A stretch of DNA of 15,736 nucleotides from UBA1737 sp045653225 (GCA_045653225.1 JAZOLP010000071.1:1-15736); one strand, 5' to 3'; counted from the first letter of the stretch, positions 5,516-14,719 are shown. The notes: generated by a model not told the origin, from the letters alone. A program made the numbers and translations.

Positions 5516-6964
5516 ATGTATACTAGTACAAGATGTAAATTAAATTTAAACGCAACAAATTGTATATTAAAAGGAATTAGTGATGATGGAGGTTTATTCA
5601 TTGTTAATGATTTCAATAACTTTAATTTTAATGAAGAATTTTTAAATAAATCTTATCAAGATATTTCTAAGATTGTTTTAAAATATTTCTTAAATGATTT
5701 TGAAAGTGTTGATCATATCATTGATAATGCATATAGCACAAAGAACTTCAAAGAAAAAATGGTTGATATCAAATCATTTAATGAACTATCATTCCTAGAA
5801 TTATATCATGGGCCTACACTTGCATTTAAAGATATGGCATTAACTGTTTTACCACATTTAATGGTAGAGTCAAAGAAATTATCTGGTTTTCCAAAGAAAA
5901 CTTTAATTCTAACTGCTACAAGTGGAGATACTGGTGGAGCAGCATTATCTGGCTTTAAAGATGTAGATAATGTGTTTATTGTTGTGCTTTATCCTACTAA
6001 TGGAGTAAGTAATTTCCAAGCTTCTCAAATGCAATATTATACTGGTAAAAATGCAATGGCTATTAGTGTTGAAGGCAATTTTGATGATTGTCAAAACCTT
6101 GTTAAGAAAGTATTTACAAGCGGTATTAAATTAAATAATTATGAATTGTCATCAGCTAACTCTATAAACATTGGGAGATTAGTTCCACAAATTATTTATT
6201 ATTTCTATAGTTATTGTGATTTAGTAAATAAAGGTGAGATTAAGTTTGGTGAAAAAATAAATTATGTTGTACCTACTGGAAACTTTGGTAATATTTTAGC
6301 TTGTTATATTGCTAAACAAATGGGATTATATATCAATAAAATTGTTTGGGCAAGTAATGAAAATAATGTATTAACAGATTTCTTTAATACTTATACATAT
6401 GATAAAAATAGAGAATTTTATCTAACTAATTCACCTGCAATGGATATTTTAATTTCATCTAACCTAGAAAGATTATTATATATTATTACAAATAATAATG
6501 AAGAATTAGTTAAAAACTTGATGACAGATTTAAAAGAAAAAGGTAAATTTACTTTACCAAAAGAATACCATGAAAAATTAAATGATTTTATGTCATATAG
6601 TGTTAATAAGCAAGAAACAGTAGAAGCTATTAATGATTGTTATAAAAAGTATAATTATTTAATAGACCCTCATACTGCAGTTGGTTATAAAGCATATGAT
6701 GTATTAAAAGATAATTTAAATGGTAAGACTGTTGTTGTATCAACAGCTAGTCCATTTAAGTTTGTTGAAACTGTAAATGAAATATTTAATTATGATTTAC
6801 AAGATTTAGAATTAATAAGTAAAATTGCTTCAGAAACTTCTTTAGAAGTACCTAGTATTTTATCTGATATTTATAATTATAAATACAATAAAGTAGTATG
6901 GAAGAAAGAAGAAATGGAAGCTAATTTAAGAAAGTTAATTGGTGAAATTGATGAAAATTGTTAG
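5516..6964 (+). CDS. thrC: Threonine synthase
   Basis: This 482-residue PLP enzyme converts O-phosphohomoserine to threonine and phosphate, the last step of the pathway. Numbered from ATG 5516: LYHGPTLAFKD (96-106) holds the PLP-binding Lys105, TSGDTGGAAL (135-144) and PTGNFGN (253-259) are the phosphate and cofactor loops, and PTNGVSNFQASQMQ is typical of the longer ThrC class. The N-terminus YTSTRCKLN and then GISDDGGLFI fits the family. An upstream in-frame GTG (5507) lies inside the ribosome binding site AGAGGTGG (5503-5510), so the ATG is preferred. It is the first gene of the operon and overlaps thrB by 14 bases. No key residue seems missing. Confidence 0.95.
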   Translation: MYTSTRCKLNLNATNCILKGISDDGGLFIVNDFNNFNFNEEFLNKSYQDISKIVLKYFLNDFESVDHIIDNAYSTKNFKEKMVDIKSFNELSFLELYHGPTLAFKDMALTVLPHLMVESKKLSGFPKKTLILTATSGDTGGAALSGFKDVDNVFIVVLYPTNGVSNFQASQMQYYTGKNAMAISVEGNFDDCQNLVKKVFTSGIKLNNYELSSANSINIGRLVPQIIYYFYSYCDLVNKGEIKFGEKINYVVPTGNFGNILACYIAKQMGLYINKIVWASNENNVLTDFFNTYTYDKNREFYLTNSPAMDILISSNLERLLYIITNNNEELVKNLMTDLKEKGKFTLPKEYHEKLNDFMSYSVNKQETVEAINDCYKKYNYLIDPHTAVGYKAYDVLKDNLNGKTVVVSTASPFKFVETVNEIFNYDLQDLELISKIASETSLEVPSILSDIYNYKYNKVVWKKEEMEANLRKLIGEIDENC

Positions 6965-7802
6965 AACATATGCAACATCTGCTAATTTAGGTCCTGGATT
7001 TGACGCATTTGGTATCTGTTTAAATTTGTATAATGAATATGGATTTGAAAAATCAAATAATTATGAAATAGTAAATTTTGATGAAAGATTTCTTAATCCT
7101 TTGGATAATTTAATTATTCAAAGTTATGAAACTGTTTTTAATCATTTAAATAAAAATATTATTCCAATAAAATTAATACAAATCACACAAAATATTCCAA
7201 CATCAAGAGGACTAGGTTCAAGCGCATCTTGTATTGTTAGTGGAGTTATGATTGCAAATGATATTTTAAATAATATTTTAACAATTGATGAAATATTCCA
7301 AATTGCATCAAGCATTGAAGGTCATCCTGATAATGTTGCACCACTAATTTATGGTGGACTTACTTGTAGTTTTAAAAATGAAAAATTTTATACAGTAAAG
7401 TGTTCATGTAGTGATTTATTTAAATTTACTGTTTGTATACCTTCTTTTGAACTTAAAACAAGTGTTGCAAGAAGTGTCCTTCCTAAGAGTATTTCTATGG
7501 CTGATGCAGTTAGTAATATATCTCATAGTGTCGCTTTAATAAAAGCTTTAGAATTTGGGGACATAGCACTTTTAAAAGCTGCTAATATAGATAAACTACA
7601 TCAAGATTATCGTTTTCCATTAATTAATGATAGTGATTATTTTAGAAGTATATCTAATGATTTAAACGCGACATGTATGATTAGTGGAGCAGGACCTACA
7701 ATATTATTAATTAGTAAAGATAGTTTAAATATAAAATATAAAGATTGGTTAATTATTGAACAAAAAGTAAATAATAAGGGAGCTTATATTTATGAAAAGT
7801 AA
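6951..7802 (+). CDS. thrB: Homoserine kinase (GHMP family)
   Basis: This 283-residue kinase makes O-phosphohomoserine from homoserine and ATP. It shows the three GHMP motifs: SANLGPGFD (10-18), the ATP-binding loop IPTSRGLGSSAS (82-93), and SGAGPTILLI near the C-terminus (about 245-254). EGHPDNVAP (123-131) is characteristic of ThrB. The frame extends to a TTG at 6939, but ATG 6951 gives the normal N-terminus, with GGTG (6941-6944) six bases upstream. The gene begins inside thrC and overlaps the next gene by 11 bases, so translation of the three is probably coupled. It is slightly shorter than the usual 290-310 residues but has all the motifs. Confidence 0.94.
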   Translation: MKIVRTYATSANLGPGFDAFGICLNLYNEYGFEKSNNYEIVNFDERFLNPLDNLIIQSYETVFNHLNKNIIPIKLIQITQNIPTSRGLGSSASCIVSGVMIANDILNNILTIDEIFQIASSIEGHPDNVAPLIYGGLTCSFKNEKFYTVKCSCSDLFKFTVCIPSFELKTSVARSVLPKSISMADAVSNISHSVALIKALEFGDIALLKAANIDKLHQDYRFPLINDSDYFRSISNDLNATCMISGAGPTILLISKDSLNIKYKDWLIIEQKVNNKGAYIYEK

Positions 7803-8226
7803 TGAATATTTTATTGTTCATAAAAGTATTCTACCTGAATATTTTGAACAAGTGATAAAAGCTAGAGAACTTATTAATGATAAAAATTATAGTATTTCAG
7901 ATGCTTGTAAATTATTAAATATAAGTAGATCTACGTATTACAAATATAAAGACTATATTTTTAGTCCTTCTAAAGATAGTGGAAATAAAGCGATTTTTGT
8001 TATTAAAACAATTGATGAAAAAGGTATATTATCAGCTATTTTATCTATTGTTTATGATAAACTTGGTAATATAATTTCAATCAATCAAGATATGCCACTA
8101 GATGAAACAGCATACATTACACTTTCTATTGATGTAAGTGATTTAAATTGTTCGATTGAAGAACTAAAAGATGATTTAAGTAAAATTGCTGGTGTGAAAT
8201 CAGTAGACATAATGGGAGTAGAATAA
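7792..8226 (+). CDS. HTH-ACT protein, UPF0735/PheB-like, probable amino acid sensor
   Basis: This is a small protein of 144 residues with two parts. Residues about 34-54 (SISDACKLLNISRSTYYKYKD, shown only as a motif class) look like a helix-turn-helix. Residues about 68-142 are an ACT domain starting AIFVIKTIDEKGILSAIL. The overall pattern, including the early YFIVHKSILPE and the STYYKYKD block, matches the UPF0735 family (B. subtilis PheB-like), whose biochemical role is not settled. ACT domains bind amino acids. Its place between thrB and hom, overlapping both (11 bases and 1 base), suggests it responds to threonine or another pathway product. It may regulate the operon as a DNA-binding protein, or act on Hom, which here lacks its own ACT domain. 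Family membership is fairly secure; function is inferred. Confidence 0.82.
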   Translation: MKSNEYFIVHKSILPEYFEQVIKARELINDKNYSISDACKLLNISRSTYYKYKDYIFSPSKDSGNKAIFVIKTIDEKGILSAILSIVYDKLGNIISINQDMPLDETAYITLSIDVSDLNCSIEELKDDLSKIAGVKSVDIMGVE

Positions 8227-9194
8227 TGAAAAAAATGAATATCGCAATTCTTGGCTATGGTGTTATTGGTAAAGGTGTATTTGAAATTTGTAAGAATATG
8301 CCTAATATTGAAGTAGTTAAGATATTAGAAAGAAAAGAAAAGTTTGATCAAAATCATATTGATCTGTTTACTGATAATCCAGAAGATATTTTTAAAAATA
8401 GAAAAGTCGATTTAGTAGTTGAAGTACTTGGCGGTTATGAATTTGCAAAAAGCATGATTGTTGAAGCTTTAAAATATGAAAAACATGTAGTAACAGCTAA
8501 TAAAGAAGTAATCGCAAAAGATATCGAATTTTTAATTCAATTAGCTAATAGATCAAACTCATATATTGCTTATGAAGCAAGTGTTGGTGGAGCAATTCCA
8601 ATTATTAAAAATATCAAAGAATTAAAGAAAGTAAATAAAATTTCTAAAATCTCAGGTATTTTAAATGGTACAACTAACTTTATTTTAACAAAGATGTTTG
8701 AAGGATTAGATTTTAATGAAGCATTAAAAGAAGCTCAAAGATTAGGATTTGCAGAAGCTGATCCTACAGCAGATTTAGAAGGTTATGATATGATGCGTAA
8801 GATTGCTATTTTATCAGATCTTGCATGGGATACTTTTATTGATATTAATCAAATTCCTCAAATTGGAATTTCAAATATTACAAAAGAAGATGTAATAAAA
8901 GCTAAACAAAATAATCAAGTTATTAAATTTGTATGCGAAAGTAGTTTAAATGATGGTCATATTGAAATTAAAGTAGAACCAAAACTATTTCCTTCAAATC
9001 ATTTCTTCAGTAATGTTAACAACGAATTTAATGCAGTAATACTAGAAACATATCCAAATGATACATTAACATTTATTGGTAAAGGAGCTGGTAGTCTTCC
9101 TACCGCTTCTGCTGTTGTATTAGATATTGTTGATATAATTGAAGATAGATGTTTAAATAACTATCAAAATAAAAATACTTATAAAATTAATTAA
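8226..9194 (+). CDS. hom: Homoserine dehydrogenase lacking the C-terminal ACT domain
   Basis: This 322-residue enzyme reduces aspartate semialdehyde to homoserine with NAD(P)H. It has a Rossmann motif GYGVIG (10-15), the TANK loop (90-93) with Lys93, YEASVGGAIPI (116-126), GILNGTTN (144-151), and the catalytic set Glu177, Asp188 and Lys192 in FAEADP...GYDMMRK, with the same 11 and 4 residue spacing as in well-studied homoserine dehydrogenases. GKGAGSLPTASAVV closes the catalytic core. The chain then stops, whereas many bacterial Hom proteins continue to about 400-430 residues with an ACT domain for threonine feedback. Its ATG shares one base with the preceding stop and has GGGAG (8214-8218) upstream. 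The next gene is 15 bases away. Confidence 0.94.
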   Translation: MKKMNIAILGYGVIGKGVFEICKNMPNIEVVKILERKEKFDQNHIDLFTDNPEDIFKNRKVDLVVEVLGGYEFAKSMIVEALKYEKHVVTANKEVIAKDIEFLIQLANRSNSYIAYEASVGGAIPIIKNIKELKKVNKISKISGILNGTTNFILTKMFEGLDFNEALKEAQRLGFAEADPTADLEGYDMMRKIAILSDLAWDTFIDINQIPQIGISNITKEDVIKAKQNNQVIKFVCESSLNDGHIEIKVEPKLFPSNHFFSNVNNEFNAVILETYPNDTLTFIGKGAGSLPTASAVVLDIVDIIEDRCLNNYQNKNTYKIN

Positions 9195-9209
9195 CAAGAG
9201 GTGAATGAC

Positions 9210-10208
9210 ATGAAAAAATATAATGTAGCTGTTGTAGGTGCAACAGGACTAGTTGGAAGAACATTCTTAAAAGTGCTAGAAGAGTATAATTTTCCAATTA
9301 ATAATTTAGTATTATATGCATCAGCAAGAAGTGCTGGTAAAAAGGTTGAATTTATGGGAAAAGAATATACAATCGTAGAACTTACTCATGAAGCATTTGA
9401 CAATATTGATATTGCATTATTCTCAGCAGGTGGTGGTGTATCAAAAGAATATGCTCCAATTGCAGCACAAAAAGGTGCAGTTGTAATTGATAATTCTAGT
9501 GCATGGAGAATGTATGATGAATGTGCTTTAATAGTTCCAGAAATTAATATTGAAGATGCATACAGTAAATCTAATATTATCGCAAACCCTAACTGTTCAA
9601 CTATTCAATCTGTTTTACCATTAAAACCTCTTCATGATAAGTTTGGATTAAAGAAAGTTGTTTACACTACTTATCAATCTGTATCAGGTTCTGGTCAAAA
9701 AGGTGTTGATGACTTAAATAGATGTAAAAACGGAGAAAAACCAGAATTTTATCCATATGATATTTCAAATACTTGTATCCCTGAAATTGATTCATTTTTA
9801 GATGATGGTTATACAAAAGAAGAAATGAAGATGGTAAATGAAACAAGAAAGATTCTTCATTTAGATAATCTATTAGTTTCAGCAACATGTATTAGAGTTC
9901 CAGTTGCAGCATGTCATGGTGTAATGATGCAAGTTGAATTAGAAAATAGTTTTACAATAGAAGAAGTAAAAGAAGCATTAAAAAATTATCCTGGTATTAT
10001 TTTATATGATGATCCAAAAAATCATATTTATCCAAACTCTATAGTTGCAAAAGATCAAGATAATGTATATGTAGGTAGAATAAGAAAAGACTTAACATGT
10101 GAAAATGGACTTTTACTTTATTCTGTAGCAGATAATATTAGAAAAGGAGCAGCAGCTAATGCAGTTCAAATTGCAATGGCTCTAGATATTGAAAGATGCA
10201 AAAAGTAG
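9210..10208 (+). CDS. asd: Aspartate-semialdehyde dehydrogenase
   Basis: This 332-residue enzyme reduces aspartyl phosphate to aspartate semialdehyde with NADPH. Motifs are the NADP-binding GATGLVG (10-16), SAGGGVSKEYAP, DNSSAWR, the active site NPNCST with nucleophile Cys129, SVSGSGQKG (157-165), and RVPVAACHG with probable catalytic His236, near where the family's RVPV..GH motif lies. The C-terminal DNIRKGAAANAVQIA is typical. The GTG at 9201 is part of the ribosome binding site AAGAGGTGA (9196-9204), so ATG 9210 is the likely start. The 15-base gap from hom is one of the few non-overlapping junctions in the operon. The 3' end overlaps the aspartokinase gene by 13 bases. Confidence 0.95.
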   Translation: MKKYNVAVVGATGLVGRTFLKVLEEYNFPINNLVLYASARSAGKKVEFMGKEYTIVELTHEAFDNIDIALFSAGGGVSKEYAPIAAQKGAVVIDNSSAWRMYDECALIVPEINIEDAYSKSNIIANPNCSTIQSVLPLKPLHDKFGLKKVVYTTYQSVSGSGQKGVDDLNRCKNGEKPEFYPYDISNTCIPEIDSFLDDGYTKEEMKMVNETRKILHLDNLLVSATCIRVPVAACHGVMMQVELENSFTIEEVKEALKNYPGIILYDDPKNHIYPNSIVAKDQDNVYVGRIRKDLTCENGLLLYSVADNIRKGAAANAVQIAMALDIERCKK

Positions 10209-11503
10209 TAAAATTTGGTGGTTCTAGCTTAGCTGATAGTAACCAATTTAAAAAAGTAAAAAATATAATTGATTCAGACCAAACAAGAAACATTGTTGTA
10301 GTTTCTGCTTTAGGTAAAAGAAATAAACAAGATTACAAAATAACAGATTTACTTTATTTAACAGGTGCTCATTTAAAATATGGTGTAGATGAACAACAAG
10401 TATTTAAAATTATAAAAGAACGTTATTTTGAAGTATTAAAAGATTTAAATCTAAATATTGATCTTTGTAAAGAATTTGAAATTATTGAAAAAGAATTTTC
10501 TAAAAATATTGATGAAGAATATTTAGTAAGTCGTGGTGAATTTCTTGCAGCTAAACTTATGTCAAATTATTTAGGTTATGCATTTGTTGATGCGAAAGAT
10601 TTAATTTTCTTTGATTATGATGGAAACATTAATGAAGCAAAAACATATGATGCATTACAAGAAGTATTAAAGCATAACCAAAAGATTGTTGTTCCAGGAT
10701 TCTATGGTTCATATCCTGATGGTAAAATCCATTTATTATCAAGAGGTGGATCAGATGTTACGGGTAGTATTTTAGCTAAAGCATCATCTGCTACTATTTA
10801 TGAAAACTGGACAGATGTATCAGGGTTCTTAGTAACAGATCCTAGAATTGTATCAGATCCTAAACAAATAAAAGAAATATCATATGAAGAATTAAGAGAG
10901 TTATCATACATGGGTGCAAATGTGTTACATGAAGATACTATCTTCCCTGTTCAAGAATTAGATATTCCAATTAATGTAAGAAATACTAATCGACCATTAG
11001 ATGATGGTACAATCATTACTTCTAATCCAACAGATACATCTGAGATTATTACTGGTATTGCGGGTAAAAAGGATTATTTATCAATTACAATAATTAAGAA
11101 ACAAAAAACTCAAAAACTAGTAGTTATAAGAGAAGTATTAAATGTTCTTGCAAAATATAATATTAATGTAGAACATATGCCTTCTAGTATCGATAGTTTC
11201 AGTTTAATTGTATCTAATAATGAAATTAGTAAACGTCTATATGAAGTTGTTGCTGAAATTAAAGCACTTTCTGCGGTTACTGATGTTATTGTTGAACAAG
11301 GTATCGCATTAGTTGCAGTAGTAGGCCGTAATATGGCTTTAAAACCAGGTATGAGTGCTAAACTATTCTCTATCTTTGGTAAGAATGATATTAATATTAA
11401 AGTTATTGCTCAAGCATCTCAAGAATTAAGTATTATTGTTGGTGTTGAAAATTCACAATTTGAAAAAGCAATTAACGCAATTTATGAAGGATTAGTTAAA
11501 TAA
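10196..11503 (+). CDS. lysC: Aspartokinase, monofunctional, with C-terminal ACT domains
   Basis: This 435-residue enzyme phosphorylates aspartate, the entry step of the pathway. KFGGSSLAD (6-14), SRGEFLAAKL (112-121), RGGSDVTGS (183-191) and WTDVSGFLVTDPR (205-217) form the kinase domain. Two ACT domains follow (about 295-365 and 370-435), so it is probably feedback-inhibited by an end product. The sequence style (HLLSRGGSDVTGSILA, YMGANVLHEDTIFPV) resembles B. subtilis YclM/ThrD-type aspartokinase more than the alpha/beta DapG or LysC types, which fits a threonine-dedicated copy. No Shine-Dalgarno beyond GAAAG touches the ATG, so translation likely depends on coupling with asd, which ends 13 bases into this gene. 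It is the last gene of the operon and the only step also shared with lysine synthesis besides asd. No dap gene is present. Confidence 0.93.
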   Translation: MQKVVKFGGSSLADSNQFKKVKNIIDSDQTRNIVVVSALGKRNKQDYKITDLLYLTGAHLKYGVDEQQVFKIIKERYFEVLKDLNLNIDLCKEFEIIEKEFSKNIDEEYLVSRGEFLAAKLMSNYLGYAFVDAKDLIFFDYDGNINEAKTYDALQEVLKHNQKIVVPGFYGSYPDGKIHLLSRGGSDVTGSILAKASSATIYENWTDVSGFLVTDPRIVSDPKQIKEISYEELRELSYMGANVLHEDTIFPVQELDIPINVRNTNRPLDDGTIITSNPTDTSEIITGIAGKKDYLSITIIKKQKTQKLVVIREVLNVLAKYNINVEHMPSSIDSFSLIVSNNEISKRLYEVVAEIKALSAVTDVIVEQGIALVAVVGRNMALKPGMSAKLFSIFGKNDINIKVIAQASQELSIIVGVENSQFEKAINAIYEGLVK

Positions 11504-11506
11504 AAA

Positions 11507-11537
11507 TCTCCAGACGTATGTCTGGAGAATTTTTTTT
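11507..11537. terminator. Bidirectional terminator after the threonine operon
   Basis: TCTCCAGAC (11507-11515) pairs with GTCTGGAGA (11520-11528) around the four-base loop GTAT, and is followed by eight T (11530-11537). A-runs on the left (11502-11506) act as the U-tract for the opposite strand. It starts right after the lysC stop codon and ends just before the stop of the converging membrane-protein gene. Confidence 0.95.
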
Positions 11538-11540
11538 ATT

Positions 11541-14066
11541 TTATTTTTTCTTAATAACATTTTTATCTCTATCTTTCATAATCTTACGATATGCAAAGAA
11601 GCCAAATACACCAATTATTGCAACACCAATAATAATCATCATTAAGTATTTATTAATAATATCTTGATAGATTTGTGGCCAATTGCTTGATATTTCCGAT
11701 AAAGCAGCTTGTAATACCTCAACAACAGTAGAAATAGTAATTACTAAAGAAACAGCAGCTAGTAATAAACTATTACGTTTTTGGATATTACTTTGTTTTC
11801 CTTGATAAATTTGTTCAATACCATTTCTGTTACGATTAAGTTGAACAAGATCTTTTTCAATTTCAAATTTCTTACGCATTGTTGCAATAAGACGATTAGA
11901 AGAAAGAAGATTCATTTCAACATCCCATAAGTCCATTGTTTTAGCATATTCTTCATAAATGTCTTCAATTAAGTTAAGAGCATTTTCACTTGATACATTC
12001 TTGGCACCTTTACGTCCTTTTCTATCTTCAATTTGATATGCATCAATGAATTTAGAAATACTATTTGTTGCAATTTGAATTGCAGAATCTTCTAGTTGTA
12101 ATACTTCAAAGTAGAATAATGTAACAACAGCAAAGTCAATACGTTCTGCTAAGTAATCTTTATAGGTATCCGCATATTGTAGTACGGTAGTTTTAGTGAT
12201 ATAAGTAGTTGAGTAATCAAATACAGCATCACCCCATTTTTTATGATAGATAATATCTAAATTATTATCTACTATTTTACCTAATTCTTCTGCATCTTCA
12301 AATAAAGTACGAGCATAAAGAAGTGCAGATTTAATTTCTTTATAAGATTCTTTTAATGATTCACTTGCATCATCTGGGCAATCTCCTAAGAATGGAGATA
12401 AAATTAAGTGTCTAGGTGTACCCATTTTCTTAAGCCCAAATCGTTTTTGGATATAAGCATAGAATGAAATATAAGGAATTCCTTCTTCACTATATCTTAC
12501 TTCATAATCACCAGATTCAATTTCTTGTTCTGTTGGTAGTAGAATAATGCCATTAGTAGATACTTCATTTAAATAATAACTAGGTTTATGCTTACAACCA
12601 TAGTTTAATAAATAAAGTACAGCACTATGTGTATCAATATCTGCAGTGATCATTAATCGAATTGGAATTGGACGTTCTGTTGCCATTACAACTTTATCTT
12701 TTTGATAATAGTTATAATGCGGTTCTTCACGAATTAATACATTAACAGTTCCAAGGTCAAATCTAACTACACGATCTTGATATTTACGTACATTATGATT
12801 TTCATTACCAAATTCGTAATTTTCTTGGAATCTAAGTCCTGTGATTAAGTTTTTTACAACAAAGTTATTTTCTATTGTTCTTGCTTCAAATAAAGTCTCA
12901 ATATCTTCGTATCTAACAGGCATTGTACTGTAAATATCAGCTACCATTTTATCTTCTGATGCAACTTCATCAGTTGATTCTTGTTTTTCTTCCGTGAATA
13001 AATAATCTTCACTTATCCCAAATGAATAGAAGAATAATGCTTGATATGATTTATCATCAATATTGTAAACTCTTAAACCTTCATGTACATGGAATAAGTC
13101 AAATGATGTTTCAATATCAAAGAATGTTTTATAATCTACTGCTGGATATAATAAAGCATCTATTTCATGATTAATTTTAGATGTAAAATAATAGTTTTGA
13201 CTTTCTTTCTTTACATCAAAACCACTTAATTTAATAGGTAAACCCTTTCCTTTGTAATCCTCTTTTTCTTCTAGTGGATTATTTAGTGGAAAAATCATTG
13301 GAATTGTTTGATTACGATAGTCATCAAATACTTCTAGAAGTTCTGGATATCTACAAATATTATAATAATGGTAATCAGGATTTAAGTTAGATTGATACAT
13401 TTTAAATACTTTATTAAAGTACCAAATATCCATATCAGCTTTGTATACTGAAGAAAATGAATATGTTCTTGTTTCATTACTTGCATCAATTTGTTCTTGT
13501 GTTATTTTTTCATTAGTTAAACCAAGTAAATTATAACATGGGAACGCACTAAGCAATGCTTTAATTGGTGAACCACTAATAAACCAACTATCAAAATTTA
13601 AGTTTGTTATAAATAAACATGTTGTAGGACATACATCATTAATATCTTTTTTTAGATAATTAATTTCATTTCGATATTTTTCATTTAAAGTATTAATTTG
13701 TTGGTCTTTTTCTAAGTTTGTTGTTGGTTTGTATTTTGCAATGGATCTTAAAGCATTTAATACAACAGGGTTGTTTGCTTCGTGGTTAAAACATTGTCCA
13801 ATATCAACAAAGATTGAGTATACAAATGTATCATTAATAGTAGTGTAAATTATTTTACCAATACCTTTAGTAACGATTTCGTAACATAATTTTCTTAAAT
13901 CAATTTTATATTGAATATCATCAGTGTTTAATATTGGGTTTGTAGTGTTTGTTTGACTATTATTTTCAAAATGATTCATAAATTCATCAATTTGAACTTT
14001 TATACTTATTTTTTCTTCTTTAGTAAGGGGTTTGTTTTTAAAATTAAAATATTCAATTATTTGCAT
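11541..14066 (-). CDS. Large membrane-anchored protein of unknown function (841 aa)
   Basis: I do not recognise this protein. Most of it (about 1-690) is soluble-looking, with mixed alpha/beta character and many aromatic residues. Residues about 690-766 are a charged helical stretch (EIEKDLVQLNRNRNG, QSNIQKRN) that leads into a first membrane span (about 767-789), a short loop with NWPQIYQD, a second span (about 807-826), and a lysine-rich tail. No signal peptide is seen, so the large domain is probably cytoplasmic and the chain is anchored by a C-terminal hairpin. The helix-TM-loop-TM layout recalls CorA-type proteins, but no GMN motif is present, so a transporter call is not justified. The ATG at 14066 follows AAGGAA (14074-14079) and lies one base after the acetyltransferase stop, so the two genes are almost surely co-transcribed and translationally coupled. 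Confidence 0.85.
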   Translation of the reverse strand: MQIIEYFNFKNKPLTKEEKISIKVQIDEFMNHFENNSQTNTTNPILNTDDIQYKIDLRKLCYEIVTKGIGKIIYTTINDTFVYSIFVDIGQCFNHEANNPVVLNALRSIAKYKPTTNLEKDQQINTLNEKYRNEINYLKKDINDVCPTTCLFITNLNFDSWFISGSPIKALLSAFPCYNLLGLTNEKITQEQIDASNETRTYSFSSVYKADMDIWYFNKVFKMYQSNLNPDYHYYNICRYPELLEVFDDYRNQTIPMIFPLNNPLEEKEDYKGKGLPIKLSGFDVKKESQNYYFTSKINHEIDALLYPAVDYKTFFDIETSFDLFHVHEGLRVYNIDDKSYQALFFYSFGISEDYLFTEEKQESTDEVASEDKMVADIYSTMPVRYEDIETLFEARTIENNFVVKNLITGLRFQENYEFGNENHNVRKYQDRVVRFDLGTVNVLIREEPHYNYYQKDKVVMATERPIPIRLMITADIDTHSAVLYLLNYGCKHKPSYYLNEVSTNGIILLPTEQEIESGDYEVRYSEEGIPYISFYAYIQKRFGLKKMGTPRHLILSPFLGDCPDDASESLKESYKEIKSALLYARTLFEDAEELGKIVDNNLDIIYHKKWGDAVFDYSTTYITKTTVLQYADTYKDYLAERIDFAVVTLFYFEVLQLEDSAIQIATNSISKFIDAYQIEDRKGRKGAKNVSSENALNLIEDIYEEYAKTMDLWDVEMNLLSSNRLIATMRKKFEIEKDLVQLNRNRNGIEQIYQGKQSNIQKRNSLLLAAVSLVITISTVVEVLQAALSEISSNWPQIYQDIINKYLMMIIIGVAIIGVFGFFAYRKIMKDRDKNVIKKK

Positions 14067-14067
14067 C

Positions 14068-14697
14068 TTATAGTTCCTTTATATAAATATAGTATTCTGA
14101 GATTGGATCAATTTCTGAGTCTTTAATCTTGAAGTCTACTGGTAACGCACCTTTTCGTTTATATCCTCGATGTTCATAATATGCGAAATTAGAGTATGTG
14201 TCTGTGAATAAGAAAACATTTTTAACACCATGTTCTTTTAAATAATCTGTATACATTTTTTCTAATGTTGAACCTACGCCTTTATTACGATATGATTCGT
14301 CTACAATAAATAAACTAAGTTCATTTTTGGTGTTTTTCTTATATGGTTTTAAAAGTTTTTTATTAACTTTACTTGTAATTAAAGTAATTTTTAAACCACG
14401 TCTACCAGGATACGAAAATAACATATAGATTGAGTATAAGAATAGTTTAAAATTAGATACGATTCGTTGTTTTAATGGAGCTTTATTTAGGTTTCCAAAT
14501 AAAAATCCTACAAGTTTACCATTATCTTTTGCGACCATCATATAATCAGATTCAGCTAAATACATGTTAAGATATCCATTAGCGTATAGTTTAATGTATT
14601 TTTCCTTAAATGGATAATCACTAAACCAAGCTTCGGTAATTAATCTTTTGATGTCTTCATAATCTGCTTTGGTCATTGGCATATATTGGATAGCCAT
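14068..14697 (-). CDS. GNAT-family N-acetyltransferase
   Basis: This 209-residue protein has the acetyl-CoA fold. Motif A is ELSLFIVDESYRNKGVGSTL (126-145), with the pyrophosphate-binding RNKGVG, and the late NFAYYEHRGYKRKG (170-183) is the typical motif B region. KLVGFLFGN (61-69) is an earlier core strand. Residues about 84-97 are a hydrophobic insertion (LFLYSIYMLFSYPG) that could touch the membrane or a partner. The substrate is unknown. An upstream in-frame GTG (14706) overlaps the ribosome binding site AGGTG (14708-14704 on the minus strand), so ATG 14697 is preferred. It is the first gene of a two-gene unit with the 841-residue membrane protein; acetylation or a shared role with that protein is a guess from position only. 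Confidence 0.87.
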   Translation of the reverse strand: MAIQYMPMTKADYEDIKRLITEAWFSDYPFKEKYIKLYANGYLNMYLAESDYMMVAKDNGKLVGFLFGNLNKAPLKQRIVSNFKLFLYSIYMLFSYPGRRGLKITLITSKVNKKLLKPYKKNTKNELSLFIVDESYRNKGVGSTLEKMYTDYLKEHGVKNVFLFTDTYSNFAYYEHRGYKRKGALPVDFKIKDSEIDPISEYYIYIKEL

Positions 14698-14719
14698 AAT
14701 AATCACCTTCTTTTATTAT

